From contig CM042086.1 in the NCBI GenBank assembly GCA_023512835.1, forward strand, positions 20,343,029 to 20,407,028: 64,000 nt of DNA, read 5' to 3'. Below the pieces are notes generated by a model. That model was given only the letters and a program-made list of their open reading frames with translations. It had not been told where the DNA came from and did no database searches. Position 1 is the first letter of the stretch. Each line of letters starts with the position of its first letter. Shown here piece after piece: positions 11,072-22,731 of this stretch. The stretch comes from Taxillus chinensis (taxonomy: Eukaryota; Streptophyta; Magnoliopsida; Santalales; Loranthaceae). Made by a program: the position numbers and the translations under genes.

Positions 11072-11618
11072 TGTGAGGTGACATAAAGGAAACTCAAAAC
11101 GGTTAATTGGAAAGCCGCGCTGAATGTTTTGTTTTTGGGTATATAAGCGACGACCGAACCCTACTCGCTTTCTCTCTCTTTTCGGTGAGCACGGCGCCGT
11201 ACTCCCTCTCCCCTCTCGTGTAAGCTGCGGCGTGCGACGGAGTCTCCCATCCGTGGGATCTGGATCTGTAACATCCGAAGCTGTCTGTCTCCCACGCCTG
11301 TGGGATCCGATCTGTGTACCATTTGTCTTGCTTGGCATTCTGCAGCAAATCTGTTTCGGGGTACCTGTTCCGCAATCTGTCAGCCGTGTAGTAACTGTTC
11401 TCTCTCGCCATCTGTTCGTTTTTTTCGTAATTTGTTCCGTGCCATCCGAATATCCTGGCAATCTGAATTTCGTAATCTGTACTCCTCTCTTTGATATAGT
11501 GAATTATTCGCCGTGCCCGTGGACGTAATCCTATTCTGGGGGTGAACCACGTAAATCGGTGTTCCTGTTTGTGGTGTGATTTTCTGTTTTCTGTTTCTTT
11601 GCTTCATTATTCCTAACA
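11072..11618 (+). repeat. 5' LTR of copia copy 1
   Basis: It starts TGTGAGGTGACA and ends TCCTAACA. A promoter-like GGGTATATAAGC is at about 11138-11149. It matches the 3' LTR at 15657-16206. Its 3' half (U5, GATATAGTGAATTATTCGCC and following) also resembles the LTR of copy 2, while most of its U3 does not. Confidence 0.88.
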
Positions 11619-11621
11619 AAT

Positions 11622-11633
11622 TGGTATCGAGCT
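11622..11633 (+). other. Primer-binding site of copia copy 1 (Met-tRNA type, one base short)
   Basis: The sequence TGGTATCGAGC lies three bases after the 5' LTR. The usual plant initiator-Met site is TGGTATCAGAGC; here one A is missing. The same short form occurs in copy 2 and in the gypsy element at 60201. Confidence 0.6.
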
Positions 11634-11669
11634 TTCGGTTCGTCTGTGGGAATCTATTCTAGAGCAAAG

Positions 11670-14600
11670 ATGTCATCACACACCATGAAGATTGATAAAT
11701 TCACTGGCAAAAATAATTTCGATCGTGGCGCATCAAGATGTGTGCGTTGTTGAAACAAGAAGGGATCCGGGCTCCGCTTCGAGAAACAATTTGTGACCAT
11801 AGAAGAATATGAGTTGGCTATCATGGAGGAGAAAGCTCATTCGACAATTCTCGCTCTGTTTGTCGATGAAATTATTTGTGAAGTAGCAGATGAAGAATCT
11901 GCAGCAGTCTGTGGTCAAGTTGGAGAGTCTTTACATGACGAAATCTCTGACGAATAAGTTGCTTTTAAAGCAACGTCTGTTCTCTCTCCGAATGGATGAA
12001 GGTAAGTCATTAAAAGACCACCTTGATGATTTGAATTCAATTTTGATGGATTTACGGAATGTGGATGTCAAAATTGATGATGAGGATGCAGCCTTATATT
12101 ACTTGTTTCTTTACCTCCTTCGTATGAAAATTTTGTGAATTCATTTGTTGTTGGAAAAGAAACAATCAGTCTAGAAGAAGTCGGTCAAGACTCCATACGC
12201 GTGAGCTTCACACAAGGCTTCAGGAACTAGTTCGATAATTCTAGTGGCCTGGTTGTGATGAATTCGAGAAATTCAGGGGGTCGTCGGTTGCATAAGAATA
12301 ACAACGAAACAAAGGCAGAGGAAGATCCAAATCGAGGGACCATTATATTAATCCCATAGATATTTGCAACTACTGTAAGGAACGTGGACATTGGAAAAAT
12401 CGGCGTCCGAAGAAGCAAGCAAGAGAGAAAAATGCAAAAGAAAAGGTTCGGATTGAAGAAAACGGATACCTCATCTGAACCTGATTTGGTTTTTGATCGC
12501 TGCGAATCGGTCTCACCCGATAGATACATGGGTGATGGACTCAGGTTGTTCTTATCATATGACTCCAAATAGGGAGTGGTTCTCAACATATGAGAAAATC
12601 GATGGTGGAAACGTCATTATGGGTAATGATGCTGTATGCAGAGCAATTGGTATCGGTTCAATCCAGTTCGGATGCATGATGGTGTCGTCGAACACTCACT
12701 AATGTTCGACATGTTCCACAGACAAAGAAGAATCTCATATCCTTGGGTACTGGATTAGTTGGGCTGCAAAGGTTCATTTGAAGGTGGAGTCTTAAAGGTA
12801 ATTAGAGGTTCCTTGGTACTAATGAAGGGAGTTAAGCAAAATACTCTCTACATTCTACGAGGAACTACAGTTTCGGTTCTCAGTAGTCGTATCGTCCTCC
12901 GATTCATCGAGATCGGACCAAATTATGGCATATGCGTCTTGGGCATATGAGTGAAAAGGGGATGATAATTCGAGTAAGCAGGGTCTTCTTGAAGGCCATC
13001 GACGATTGATATGGGTTTCGTGAGCATTGTGTATTTGGAAAGCGAAGCGGGTTCGGTTTAAAGATGCAATTCACGAACCAAGGCGACTCTTGATTATGTT
13101 CATTCCGATTGTTGGGGTCCATCTCGTGTTCCATCATTGGGAGGTGCTAGGTACTTCCTTTCGTTGATTGATGATTATTCAAGGATGACATGGATATACA
13201 TGATGAAACACAAGAGCGAGGTGTTCAAGATCTTCAAGGAGTGGAAGATTTTGGTAGAAAATCAAACTGGGAAGAAACTCAAACGTTTACGTATCGACAA
13301 TGGATTAGAGTTTTGTTCCAAGGAGTTTGATCGATTTTGTTTAGATCAGGGTATTTCAAGACATCGGACAATCGGGGATACACCACAACAGAATGGAGTG
13401 GCAGAAAGAATGAACAGGACTCTGTTGGAGAGAGCACGGTGCATGCTTTCCCAAGTTGGATTGAAGAGAGCCTTCCTGGCCGAGGCCGTGAACACGGCGT
13501 GCTATTTGGTGAATCGTAGCCCAAAGAATCGCTATCAACTGTAAAACTCCATTTGAGGTATGGTCTGGTAAACCCGCCGATTATTCTAATCTTAGAATAT
13601 TTGGTTGTCCTGCTTATTATCATGTTAGTGAAGGCAAGCTAGAGCCTCGAGCTAAAAAGGGCTTGTTTATGGGCTATGGCTCAGGTGTGAAAGGTTATAG
13701 AATCTGGTCTCCATTTGAAAGTAAAGTTATTCTTAGTAGGAGTGTAACTTTTAATGAAAAATCTCTACTTCACTCGGTATAGAGTCTATTGTTTCGAAAC
13801 AGTGTGATGGTATCAAGAAACAGGTGGAGTTTGATGTGACTGCAACTGGAACACATCAACATGGTTCATCGAAACCGATCAAGCAAAATTATGAACCACA
13901 ATCGAAGTTAAGCGGAGCGGCCACTGTTGATACACACAGTATTGCCACCGACAGATCTAGGAGACAGATCAAACCACCTATCAGATATGGTTTTGAAGAT
14001 ATAGTTGTTTATGCCCTACAAGCCGTTGAAGAGATAGAGTCTCCTGAACCCTCTAGCTTCCGAGAGGCTATCAGTGGTGCTGAAGCAGCAAATTGGGTTG
14101 TTGCAATGGGTGAAGAAATGGAGTCCCTTTATAGGAATCAGACTTGGGAGTTAGTCAAACTTCCAAAGGAGCGTCAAGTGGTTGGCTGCAAGTGGGTCTT
14201 CAAAAAGAAGACTGGAAATCTGGATGATGCTGGAGTCAGAAGGAAGGTGTGGATTATAATGAGATATTCTCACCAGTTGTCAGACACACTTCTATCCGTT
14301 TGTTGCTAGCGCTAGTTGCGCATCAGAACTTGGAGCTAGAGCAGCTTGATGTGAAAACAGCTTTCCTACATGGAGAGTTGGAAGAGGATATCTTGATGAG
14401 TCAACCGGAAGGATTTGCTATAGAGGGAAAAGAAGACTATGTCTGCAGGCTGAAGAAATCTCTCTATGGACTGAAGCAATCACCGCGCCAAAGGTATAAG
14501 AAGTTTGATAGTTTCATGGTCAAACATGGCTACAGCAGAAGTCCCTATGATTGTTGTGTTTATCACAGCAAGTTGGAGGATGAGTCATTCATCTATCTGT

Positions 14601-15560
14601 TATTATATGTAGATGATATGCTCATTGCAGCTAGGGACATGTCAGCTATTCAGAAGATGAAGAAACTTCTGAGTTCAGAATTTGATATGAAGGATCTTGG
14701 ATCAGCCAAGAAGATTCTTGGAATTGAGATATATCGAGATCGTTCAGCGGCAAAGCTCTTTCTGTCTCAAAAGAGCTATATTCAGAAAATTTTGACAAAG
14801 TTTGGCATGTCTAATGCTAAACCTCTGAGTACTCCATCTGATGCAAATTTTCGGCTCTCTACGGCTCTTGCATCTCAGTCAGAAGCTGAAAAGGAGTACA
14901 TGTCTCGAGTTCCGTATGCTAATGCGATTGGGAGTTTAATGTATGCTATGGTGTGCACTAGACCAGATCTTGCACAAGCGACAAGTATGGTTAGTCGGTT
15001 TATGAGTCGCCAAGCAGAGAGCATTGGCAGGCAGTGAAACGCATTTTCAGGTATCTCCGGGCACATCTGATATTGGCCTTGTGTATGGTGATAGTGAGAA
15101 TTGCGTACTTACTGGTTATTCAGATTCTGATTATGCAGCTGATTTAGATGGACGAAGGTCCATGACTGGTTATGTCTTCACTGTAGGCGGTTCTGTTATC
15201 AGTTGGAAAGCTACGTTACAGCCGTCAGTAGCTCTGTCAACCACTGAAGCTGAATATATGGCGTTGACAGAAGCAGCAAAAGAAGGCATCTGGTTAAAAG
15301 GATTGGTTAATGATCTGGGGTTGCAGCAAAACTAAGTAACTGTGTTTTGTGATAGCTTGAGTGCTATCTGCTTGGCAAAAGATCAGGTGCATCATGAGAG
15401 GACTAAACACATTGATGTCGGATATCACTTCATTCGTAATGAAAGAAGAATCGGTGTGAAGAAAGTTGGCACCAAGGAGAACCCAGTGATATGTTTACTA
15501 AACCAGGGTCCACCGAGCAAGTTTAAGCATTGTCTTGACTTGCTCAATGTCTACGTTTGA
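11670..15560 (+). pseudogene. Degenerate gag-pol of copia copy 1
   Basis: The polyprotein region is broken by several frameshifts. Gag begins near 11670 (SSHTMKIDKFTGKNN) and keeps a nucleic-acid-binding knuckle CNYCKERGHWKN near 12365 whose final Cys is lost. The protease signature DSGCSYHMT is near 12537-12563. The integrase core (about 13137-13544) keeps all three acidic positions in LIDDYSR, IDNGLEF and GVAERMNR. The reverse transcriptase (about 14130-15010) has LDVKTAFLHGELEEDI and the catalytic YVDDM. RNase H (about 15080-15480) has [15 protein letters not shown] and KHIDVGYHFIR. As read, it cannot make a full polyprotein. The best relatives are Tork/Tnt1-type elements. Confidence 0.85.
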
Positions 15561-15656
15561 TTTAGCCCGTGGCGGGCCGGTAGCGGCAGATACAAGGTTT
15601 ATCACTATGCTGTTTTTGTTGAGGAGTTGTTTCGACTTTACGTCAAGGTGGAGATT

Positions 15657-16206
15657 TGTGAGGTGACATAAAGGAAACTCAAAATGGTTAATTGGAAAGC
15701 TGCGCTGAATGTTTTGTTTTTTGGGTATATAAGCAACACCGAACCCTACTCGCTTTCTCTCTCTTTTTCGGTGAGCACAACGCCGTACTCCTCTCCCCTC
15801 TGTGTGTAGCCGCGCGTGCGACGGAGTCTCCCATCCGTGGGATCCGGATCTCGTAACATCCGAAGCTGTCTGTCTCCCACGCCTGTGGGATCTGATCTGT
15901 GTACCATTTGTCTTTGCTTGGCATTCTCGCAGCAACTGTTTTTGGGGTACCAGTTCTGCAATCTGTCAGCCGTGTAGTAATCTGTTTCTCTCGCCATCCT
16001 GTTCTGTTTTTCTCGTAATTTGTTCTGTGCCATCCGAATATCCTGGCAATCTGAATTTCGTAATCTGTACTCCTCTCTTTGATATAGTGAATTATTCGCC
16101 ATGCCCGTGGACGTAACCCTATTCTGGGGTGAACCACGTAAATCTGGTGTTCCTGTTTGTGGTGTGATTTTCTGTTTTCTGTTTCTTTGCTTCATTATTC
16201 CTAACA
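15657..16206 (+). repeat. 3' LTR of copia copy 1
   Basis: It is preceded by the polypurine tract AAGGTGGAGATT and followed by the target duplication CATTG. It matches the 5' LTR with scattered substitutions, several of them C/T changes, and small indels. Confidence 0.88.
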
Positions 16207-16211
16207 CATTG

Positions 16212-17400
16212 GGACAAGAGCCTCTTCAATTTCAAATAAGTGATAATGATGAAGATTAAATTCCTTTTCAAATTTATATTCAAAAGAGAAGTTATAAGAG
16301 ATTAAATGATGCCATTTAGTTAGAGGAATAATGAAGGAATAATAGAGACATTCAAATTCAAAATTCAAATTCCAGCTTGAAAGGCTATAAAATGGGCATC
16401 AAATCATCCATTATTTTACCATCTTATATTTACCATTCCACCATAATTTAGAGTAGAGAAAGAGAGATTTGAAGAAGGTTTTGGGTATCAACTTGAGCTT
16501 GAAGACATTATACTTGGAAAAGAAGATCAACCTTGAAAATCCTAGGTCAAAATAGGCAAGCTATTCCTTTTGTATTCTTTTAAATCCATGTGTTGTAATT
16601 TTTTTGCCTTTAAACAAACTATGACATCTTAAAAACTATTGATTGGGGTTAGGATGGAGATTGATTTAATGGATTGAAATTGTAATGTTTTAGTTTAATC
16701 TTTTTTACCTTATGAGTGTTTATTGAATATCTTGGGTTTAAAACATAAATTAGACTTAGCCACTTCATTTTATCATCATAGGTATTTATGTAAAGGATTA
16801 AAAATAAAGCATAATTACTGGAAAAATCAAGATAATCAAACTAAAGATTACATAATTTGCGAAAGACAGTGTAAAACTTAAGATAACAAGTTAAAAGTAG
16901 GTGTGGTGCTAGCTTTAAATTAAATAACCTAAAACTTAAAGGTTCACCCGTCCGCTATGTTAGAGTGTACACATAATTATAGTACTTAGAAAAGGCTAAT
17001 TCATGCATTAGAGGTTGGATATTAAACATAATCACAAGGAAAAAATTAGATTGAACTAAGACATAATCTTTGGAAAATACATCAATCGAAATCTTAACTC
17101 TAATCTCCTTCATAAATTGAATTTCTCTTTACTCTAAAAAAGTGTTTTCCGTCTCTCACATCTCTTAAGATGATTTATTTAAATTTAGTTCCGTATTACA
17201 TCATTCCAACCAAAATCACTTTTTAAGCTAGCTTAAAAATTTTAAATTCTCTATCCTTCTCATGGGTTCGACAACCGAACATAAAGTCTACTTTATTACT
17301 TATCACAATTCGTATACTTGCAAATTACCGATCAAGTTTTTGGTGCCATTGCTGGGGAACGAACTCGGGTCACCCACGTGACAGGCAAGAGTAATTTGTT
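16212..17400 (+). mobile_element. Remnant of an old Ty3/gypsy LTR with Asp-tRNA-type primer site
   Basis: This is the sequence to the right of the copia insertion. It holds a TATA motif (CTATAAAATGGGC near 16386) followed by an AGAGAAAGAGAG leader. It ends near 17338 in TTTTTGGTGCCATTGCTGGGG, a decayed form of the TGGCGCCGTTGCCGGGG primer site complementary to plant Asp tRNA and used by many gypsy elements. The copia element at 11072-16206 split this LTR. The left part probably lies between about 10263 and 11071. No internal gag-pol follows. Confidence 0.5.
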
Positions 17401-18770
17401 TAAAAATAGCTTACTTATTTTCAAAATACAATTCATGAATTAAATAATTTAAAATTAATATGGGACCCATTATTTTTAAAAACGAATGCTGAATCCTGCT
17501 TAGATTCGGTGTACCAAATTGATCCGTTTTTTATGCAAAATATATTATTATGTTATATCACTTTTCTTTTTTGTGTTTTGGAGTGCTATGTTTGATCTTA
17601 TATGTTTTAAAAACATTTTGGACCTAATTGGAGCCAAAAAAGGACAAAACAACAAATTGAAGAAATACAGGCAGCGTTGGGAAAAAATAAAGTGGTTGCG
17701 GCCACGTAGAGGTGTGGTGACGGCCTATGCATTAACACAACTTTTCCCTGTCACGGCAAAGACCGAGATGCAATCGCCGACCCTTGCTACATAGCAGGTT
17801 TTCGTACCACGGCCCCATAGTATTGTGACCTTGGCTCCACGATCGCCAAAGAAGCAACCACGACCAAAACAACAATTATTGTTACCTTTGTGTTATTTTT
17901 ATCCATTTCCCTGCCTATTTAAAGGTGTTATTGCAAAGCGAACAAAGGACGAGAATGGGAGAGTACGAACAAGATCTTTGCACTATTGAGTTTTTTCGAT
18001 TAAAAAAAAAAGGAGTTTCGCAAGAAAGGAAAAACATAAGAGTTCTTATTGTGACGGAATAAACTCTCCTCGCTCCTCCCAATTTAGTTATAAGCCATTG
18101 TTATTGTGATTTTATTTAAAAATTTGTGATTTCTCTTCTTCTTTCTTGCTTAAGGATTGGAGATTGCTCGATCTACTTTTAATCATCCATGGAAATTATT
18201 TATTTTTATCAAGATTATTATTATTTATTTTTTCCTATGCTTCTTGATCTCATCCTTGTAATTTTCCTATTGTGTTATGTTAAATCAACTCCAAATAAAT
18301 ATTTAGCAATTTAAAAAAAAACTAAAAAGTGATTTTAGATTATGTGATATCTTGGGAGAGGCTTAGGCATATAAGGTACGGAAGTAGCTCAAAGGCTTAA
18401 TAGATTTGATTTATTTATTTGAATATGATTTTATTCTAGCAAACCATGGCGGTGAGTCACTGATAAAGTCAAATATTTCTTTATTCATGCAAAAATAGGT
18501 GGGGTTTTATTTATTAAGAGAAATTTTATATATATATATATCACACACACACGTCAATTAATTTTGTTTGCAAAGTGATGATTTCCCTTTAAATTAAACT
18601 TGCAAATGTTAGCTTCTTTTATTTTATTAATTAATTCAAAATTAAAATTAATTTATTGATTGGTTTAGACATTAGGCTTGTGAAGGGAATAAGGATCCTT
18701 AACCCTCTGTCCTCCGTGAGATTGACCTGTATTCATTGGCTAGCTACAACTATGTCGTTCGCTTGTGATA
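17395..18770 (+). mobile_element. Second copy of the gypsy LTR-like repeat
   Basis: The first 400 bp match 10075-10550. The remainder has LTR-like features: CCTATTTAAAGGTG near 17910, AAGGATTGGAGATTGC near 18152, and a terminal region reading CTGTCCTCCGTGAGATTGACCTG near 18703, wording common just before the primer site of gypsy elements. An open frame at 17519-17794 is a chance reading across this repeat. The element is old and has no coding part here. Confidence 0.4.
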
Positions 18771-18815
18771 TTTGTGTGGAAAAAAAAATCATAATCACAA
18801 ATGCGGCCTAATCAT

Positions 18816-19487
18816 TACTTTTTTTGCAATTTCAAATAATAGTCTAAATAATTTTATTGACTATCTTAATAAAATATTAATTTTAGTTCTTAAAACTAGT
18901 TTTTCAATGCCACTACCCACCACATGCCTATACTACCCATTGTATGCCATTGCCCACCGGATTGAGTTAGAGGATTGAACGCCACACACGCAGATCAATG
19001 ATGTCAACGTTGTAAGAGGAGGATCTGACTGATGACGATGATGAAAAACCATTGGAGCGCTGCCCACGCCTCTTGCCCCTTATCAACTACGATGAGAAAA
19101 GGAGAATGATTGTCTGCAGAGAAAAAATAATAAAGAATAAAATAATATGTTACTTTTTTGCAATTTTAAATAACAGTCTAAATAATTTTATTGACTATCT
19201 TAATAAAATATTAATTTTAGTCCCTAAAACTAGTTTTTCAATGCCACTACCCACCACATGCCTATACTACCCATTGTATGCCATTGCCTACCGGATTGGG
19301 TTAGAGGATTGAACGCCACACACACAGATCAATGACGTTAATGTTGTAGGAGGACGATTCGACTGATGACGATGATGAAAAACCACTGGAGCGTTGCCCA
19401 TGCCTCTGCCCCTTATCAACTACGATGAGAAAAGGAGAATGATTGTCCGCAGAGAAAAAATAATAAAGAATAAAATAATATGTTAAC
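18816..19487. repeat. Tandem duplication of a 335-bp unit
   Basis: Two adjacent copies, 18816-19150 and 19151-19487, are nearly the same throughout. Both contain TAGTTTTTCAATGCCACTAC, GATGACGATGATGAAAAACC and AGAAAAGGAGAATGATTG. The open frames in the two copies correspond but start differently and show no known domain. The surrounding DNA is spacer. Confidence 0.85.
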
Positions 19488-19499
19488 TTTCATATATTA

Positions 19500-20452
19500 A
19501 GCCTATGTTGATTTATAAACTAAATCCGACAAACGAAACTCAATTATGAAAACCCCAATAAATTACAAAGAATTCAATAATTACTTGTAAAATACTAGAA
19601 TCAAAATGGAAAAAGTTGAGTTAAATCTTATGCTTGACATTACCTTCTTAGAAAAAATTCGCACCTCCAATGATGCTTAAGGTTGTAAATGATAATTGTC
19701 TCTTAAGATAATTTGATCATTCAATTATAGAAGTAAGCACTGTAATCTATAATTAGAGCAAATCATAAAACAAAATTTCTCTTTCTCACTATACAGACAT
19801 AATTGGCTTGGATGAAGGAAAATTGATATTTTTTTATGTATAGCAAAATGACCTATTTATAGACTCCTACCTACGTAACTCTTAATAGTGTACTTAAGAG
19901 TTATCATTGATAAGTTTTCATACCAAATGACACACCTAATACTAAATGTGTGTCTTTCCCCCGAAAATTTCAACCCATTTAACTTCTTAATCAATAATCT
20001 AGCAATTCCTCACATAAATGAAAATTAAATTAACAACCCTTATGATATTATGTGATATACGTACTACAAGAGAGGGGAAAACTGAAATTCACTACATTAG
20101 ATAAGGCGGATTGTGACTTTGAATTTTTTTTAATGTAAAACTATTAAGCTTAATGGTTGATCGGTGAATAAGATTAGTTTAGAGATTTCTTTCTTTAGTG
20201 ATCTATTGAGTTACATATAATTAGGTTGTCCCTTTTGAACCTAGATCTTGGGATCTCCAATTAGTTAGGTTGGATTTCCATTAAGATAACTCTTATGTTG
20301 TAAGCTTTAAGTACATTTCCTTCGATGTACTATTAACAGATCCACAATATTATCTTTTGACTTTATGTATTCAATGGATATAATTTGATTTGAGAGCAAT
20401 TGTCTAACAAGATTATGTCTTTGATAAATGTGTATTGACTTACCATTACACA
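19500..20452 (-). pseudogene. 3' part of a reverse-strand copia remnant (RNase H tail and LTR)
   Basis: Read on the minus strand, about 20452 to 20330 encodes the C-terminal end of a copia RNase H region, with IYQRHNLVRQLL and SIEYIKSKDNIVDLL. Beyond it lies LTR-like sequence with GAGTCTATAAATAGG near 19866 as a TATA motif. The piece continues the fragment at 22732-23965; the two are separated by a solo LTR. The outer LTR end is not resolved. Confidence 0.65.
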
Positions 20453-22731
20453 TGTCACGCCCCCAAATTTCAGGGAACCTGGAACTAGGAACATGACTTC
20501 CCTTTGCCCGACCTGATAGGTCAAGGGGTTGGTGACTAGCACCAATAGATACTACACCGCGGTCTTTGCCTCAAATATGCAACCCTGTATAGTCATACAT
20601 CAAGGGTAATCCTGTACTTTCCCATACATCATCATGCATACACCGAGTCAAACAATCACACAGACATCACATCATAAACAGTATGCAAATACAATCGTCC
20701 ACGGACCCATGTCCGGGATACAACACACAATAAAATACAGAATCGAACGTGTCATACATCGAGTAGTGGGCACGTCCTCCTGGAAGAAAGTCCTCCACTA
20801 GTCTCGGGTCACACCTGAAAAGGGGTAAACAACAAGTAGGGGTGAGCGACAAGCTCGTTAGGTGACCCCAAAACTCCACATCATGCAACACATATAAGTC
20901 TATACTATATGCTCGGTGTACTCGTGCACAATCATCGGACTCGGCCTGCAAACAAACATCAGGACTTAGCCTGCCCACACAGACAACTTGTCCACGATCC
21001 TCCATGGGATCCCAGCTCGGGGCACTCGGCCCTAGCTCCACGAGCTCAACAGCTCCACTCAGGCCTTAGCCTTGTCCACAACGCAAGATGCCCGGCCACG
21101 GTCGCCACACGGGCCTGCTATCGGTGCATATGCATGCCACGTCAACCACATAGCACCATCGGTGCATCACGGTGAGAACCCAAACAAGTCACGGAGTCCA
21201 TGTCTCAATACCTCACACCAACATACTAACATTAGTATGGCATGTCATTCTCAACATTTCCTTTAAAACTCAGAGCCAGTCTTCACAAGTAAATCCTCAA
21301 TCCTTGATTTATGAAGGAAGTACCCATAGCAGCTATTTTCTTGAAATCAAAAGTCCCGGCATTGGGTTCCCATATCATAAATAAGATAATCTGATTTTTG
21401 GGGATTTTTCTAAGATGTCTAACCCCACTTTCCAAAAATTCACCACTACGAACTTTTGGGTTTTTCCGAGATTTTACACTAAATCCCAATTTTCACATTT
21501 TGAAATAGTGGGAATTAATTTTTCTAGTATTTTTCTTTGAATCCAAATGGGGGGTATTTCGTTATTTACATTGTAACTTAAGTATAACACTTAAATGTGG
21601 AGAGGCATGCTTGTTTACAATGTAAATGTCCAGTGCGATGCGGTTGCGTGCTGCTAATCATCACTGCGGATACACTGCTGCGGATTGAAGCTACGGATCA
21701 CTGCTGCTGATCCGGACTATCGATCCGGACTAACTCCTCCGGACTCTCGTTCGGGACTAACTCCTTCGGACTACTGATCCGGACTAACTACTCCGGACTA
21801 CTGATCCGGACCAATCGCTCAGGACTATCGATCCGGATTAATCGCTCCGGACTACTGATCCGGATTAACGGGCTGCTGACTCCACAGCTGCTGACTACTG
21901 CTGATTGACTCCACAGCTGCTGACTACTGGTTGTTGACTACGAACTTCGACCTTACAGTTCGCCCAGGGTACTGTTCATCATCATTTTTGGCCTGGTTTT
22001 CGTCTGGAATCAACCCAGCAACCCCCTAGACACTCACAAACGTGCGTTTTACTAAACAGAGTACAAAATTACGTACCCAAACTGATATAAATCAGTTATT
22101 AACCACAGATTTTATGCTAAATCATCAAATCTAACCCCAAAATTGGCTTTCCCCCAAAACCTAGGGTTCATGCTCAAATTCATATAAATCAGGATAAATT
22201 CACGCATATTCAAAGACAGAATCGAGATAAGAGGTTCAAGGACACCTACCTGAAAGATTATTTGCGATCCACGAGCTCCAATCGCCCCAAAATCGCCAAG
22301 TGAATCTCTTCACCTTCTCTCTTTCTCTCTCTTGCTCAAACACGCACGCACCAAGAAAATTAAAGGGATAATGCAGTTTCTTAATTATTTATACTGCTGC
22401 CAATAATTGGCCTCCCAGCAATAATTGATCTCCCGAATGCAATAATTGACCTCCCGAGGTCACGAACTCCAAATTGAGCCCAATTCTTGCCAAACCGCTC
22501 GAAATGACGAGCATAACACTAAACAGATATTATTACACCCAAATGACCGCTCAAACACAAAGTCAACCAATAAACCCCGAAAAGTCAACAATCGGGTCAA
22601 ACGGGGCCCCAACTCGAACCGGGCCCAAGTACAGTCAAAATGCTCACATCGACGACTACACTACCGGTCCAGATAGTTGCATTCCCATAGAATAACTATT
22701 TCTCAAAACTACCAAAATACGAGTCTTAACA
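20453..22731 (-). mobile_element. Solo LTR of a Ty3/gypsy (Tekay-like) element, TSD ACACA
   Basis: A 2279-bp block begins TGTCACGCCCCC and ends CTTAACA on the plus strand, and is flanked by ACACA on both sides (20448-20452 and 22732-22736). Read on the minus strand it has LTR order: TGTTAAGACTCGTATTTTGG at the start, TATAAATAATTAAG near 22385 followed by a leader of AGAGAGAGAAAG, and GGGGGCGTGACA at the end. No internal domain or second LTR is present, so it is a solo LTR left by LTR-LTR recombination. It interrupts the copia RNase H frame. Family placement is by general resemblance only. Confidence 0.82.
21705..21935. repeat. Tandem repeat inside the solo LTR (GATCCGGACTA units)
   Basis: About eight copies of GATCCGGACTAAC or CTCCGGACTACT alternate from 21708 to 21870. 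They are followed by two copies of CCACAGCTGCTGACTACTG to about 21930. Confidence 0.8.

Larger units (their letters stand above)
11072..16206 (+). mobile_element. Copia LTR retrotransposon, copy 1 (Tork/Tnt1-like), TSD CATTG
   Basis: A full-length but degenerate Ty1/copia element of 5.1 kb. The LTRs are 11072-11618 and 15657-16206, begin TGTGAGG and end CCTAACA. The 5-bp duplication CATTG flanks it (11067-11071 and 16207-16211). The internal order is gag, protease, integrase, reverse transcriptase, RNase H, the copia order. A purine-rich tract AAGGTGGAGATT precedes the 3' LTR. The LTRs differ by many point changes and small indels, so the insertion is not recent. It sits inside an older gypsy-type LTR. 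Confidence 0.9.

Noticed and set aside
11124..11528. 134-codon frame in the copia LTR
   Set aside because: LTR sequence with corresponding but differently broken frames in the other LTR; no domain.
20667..21266. Open frames within 20453-22731
   Set aside because: The whole block is a solo LTR bounded by TSDs; these frames are chance readings of LTR sequence.
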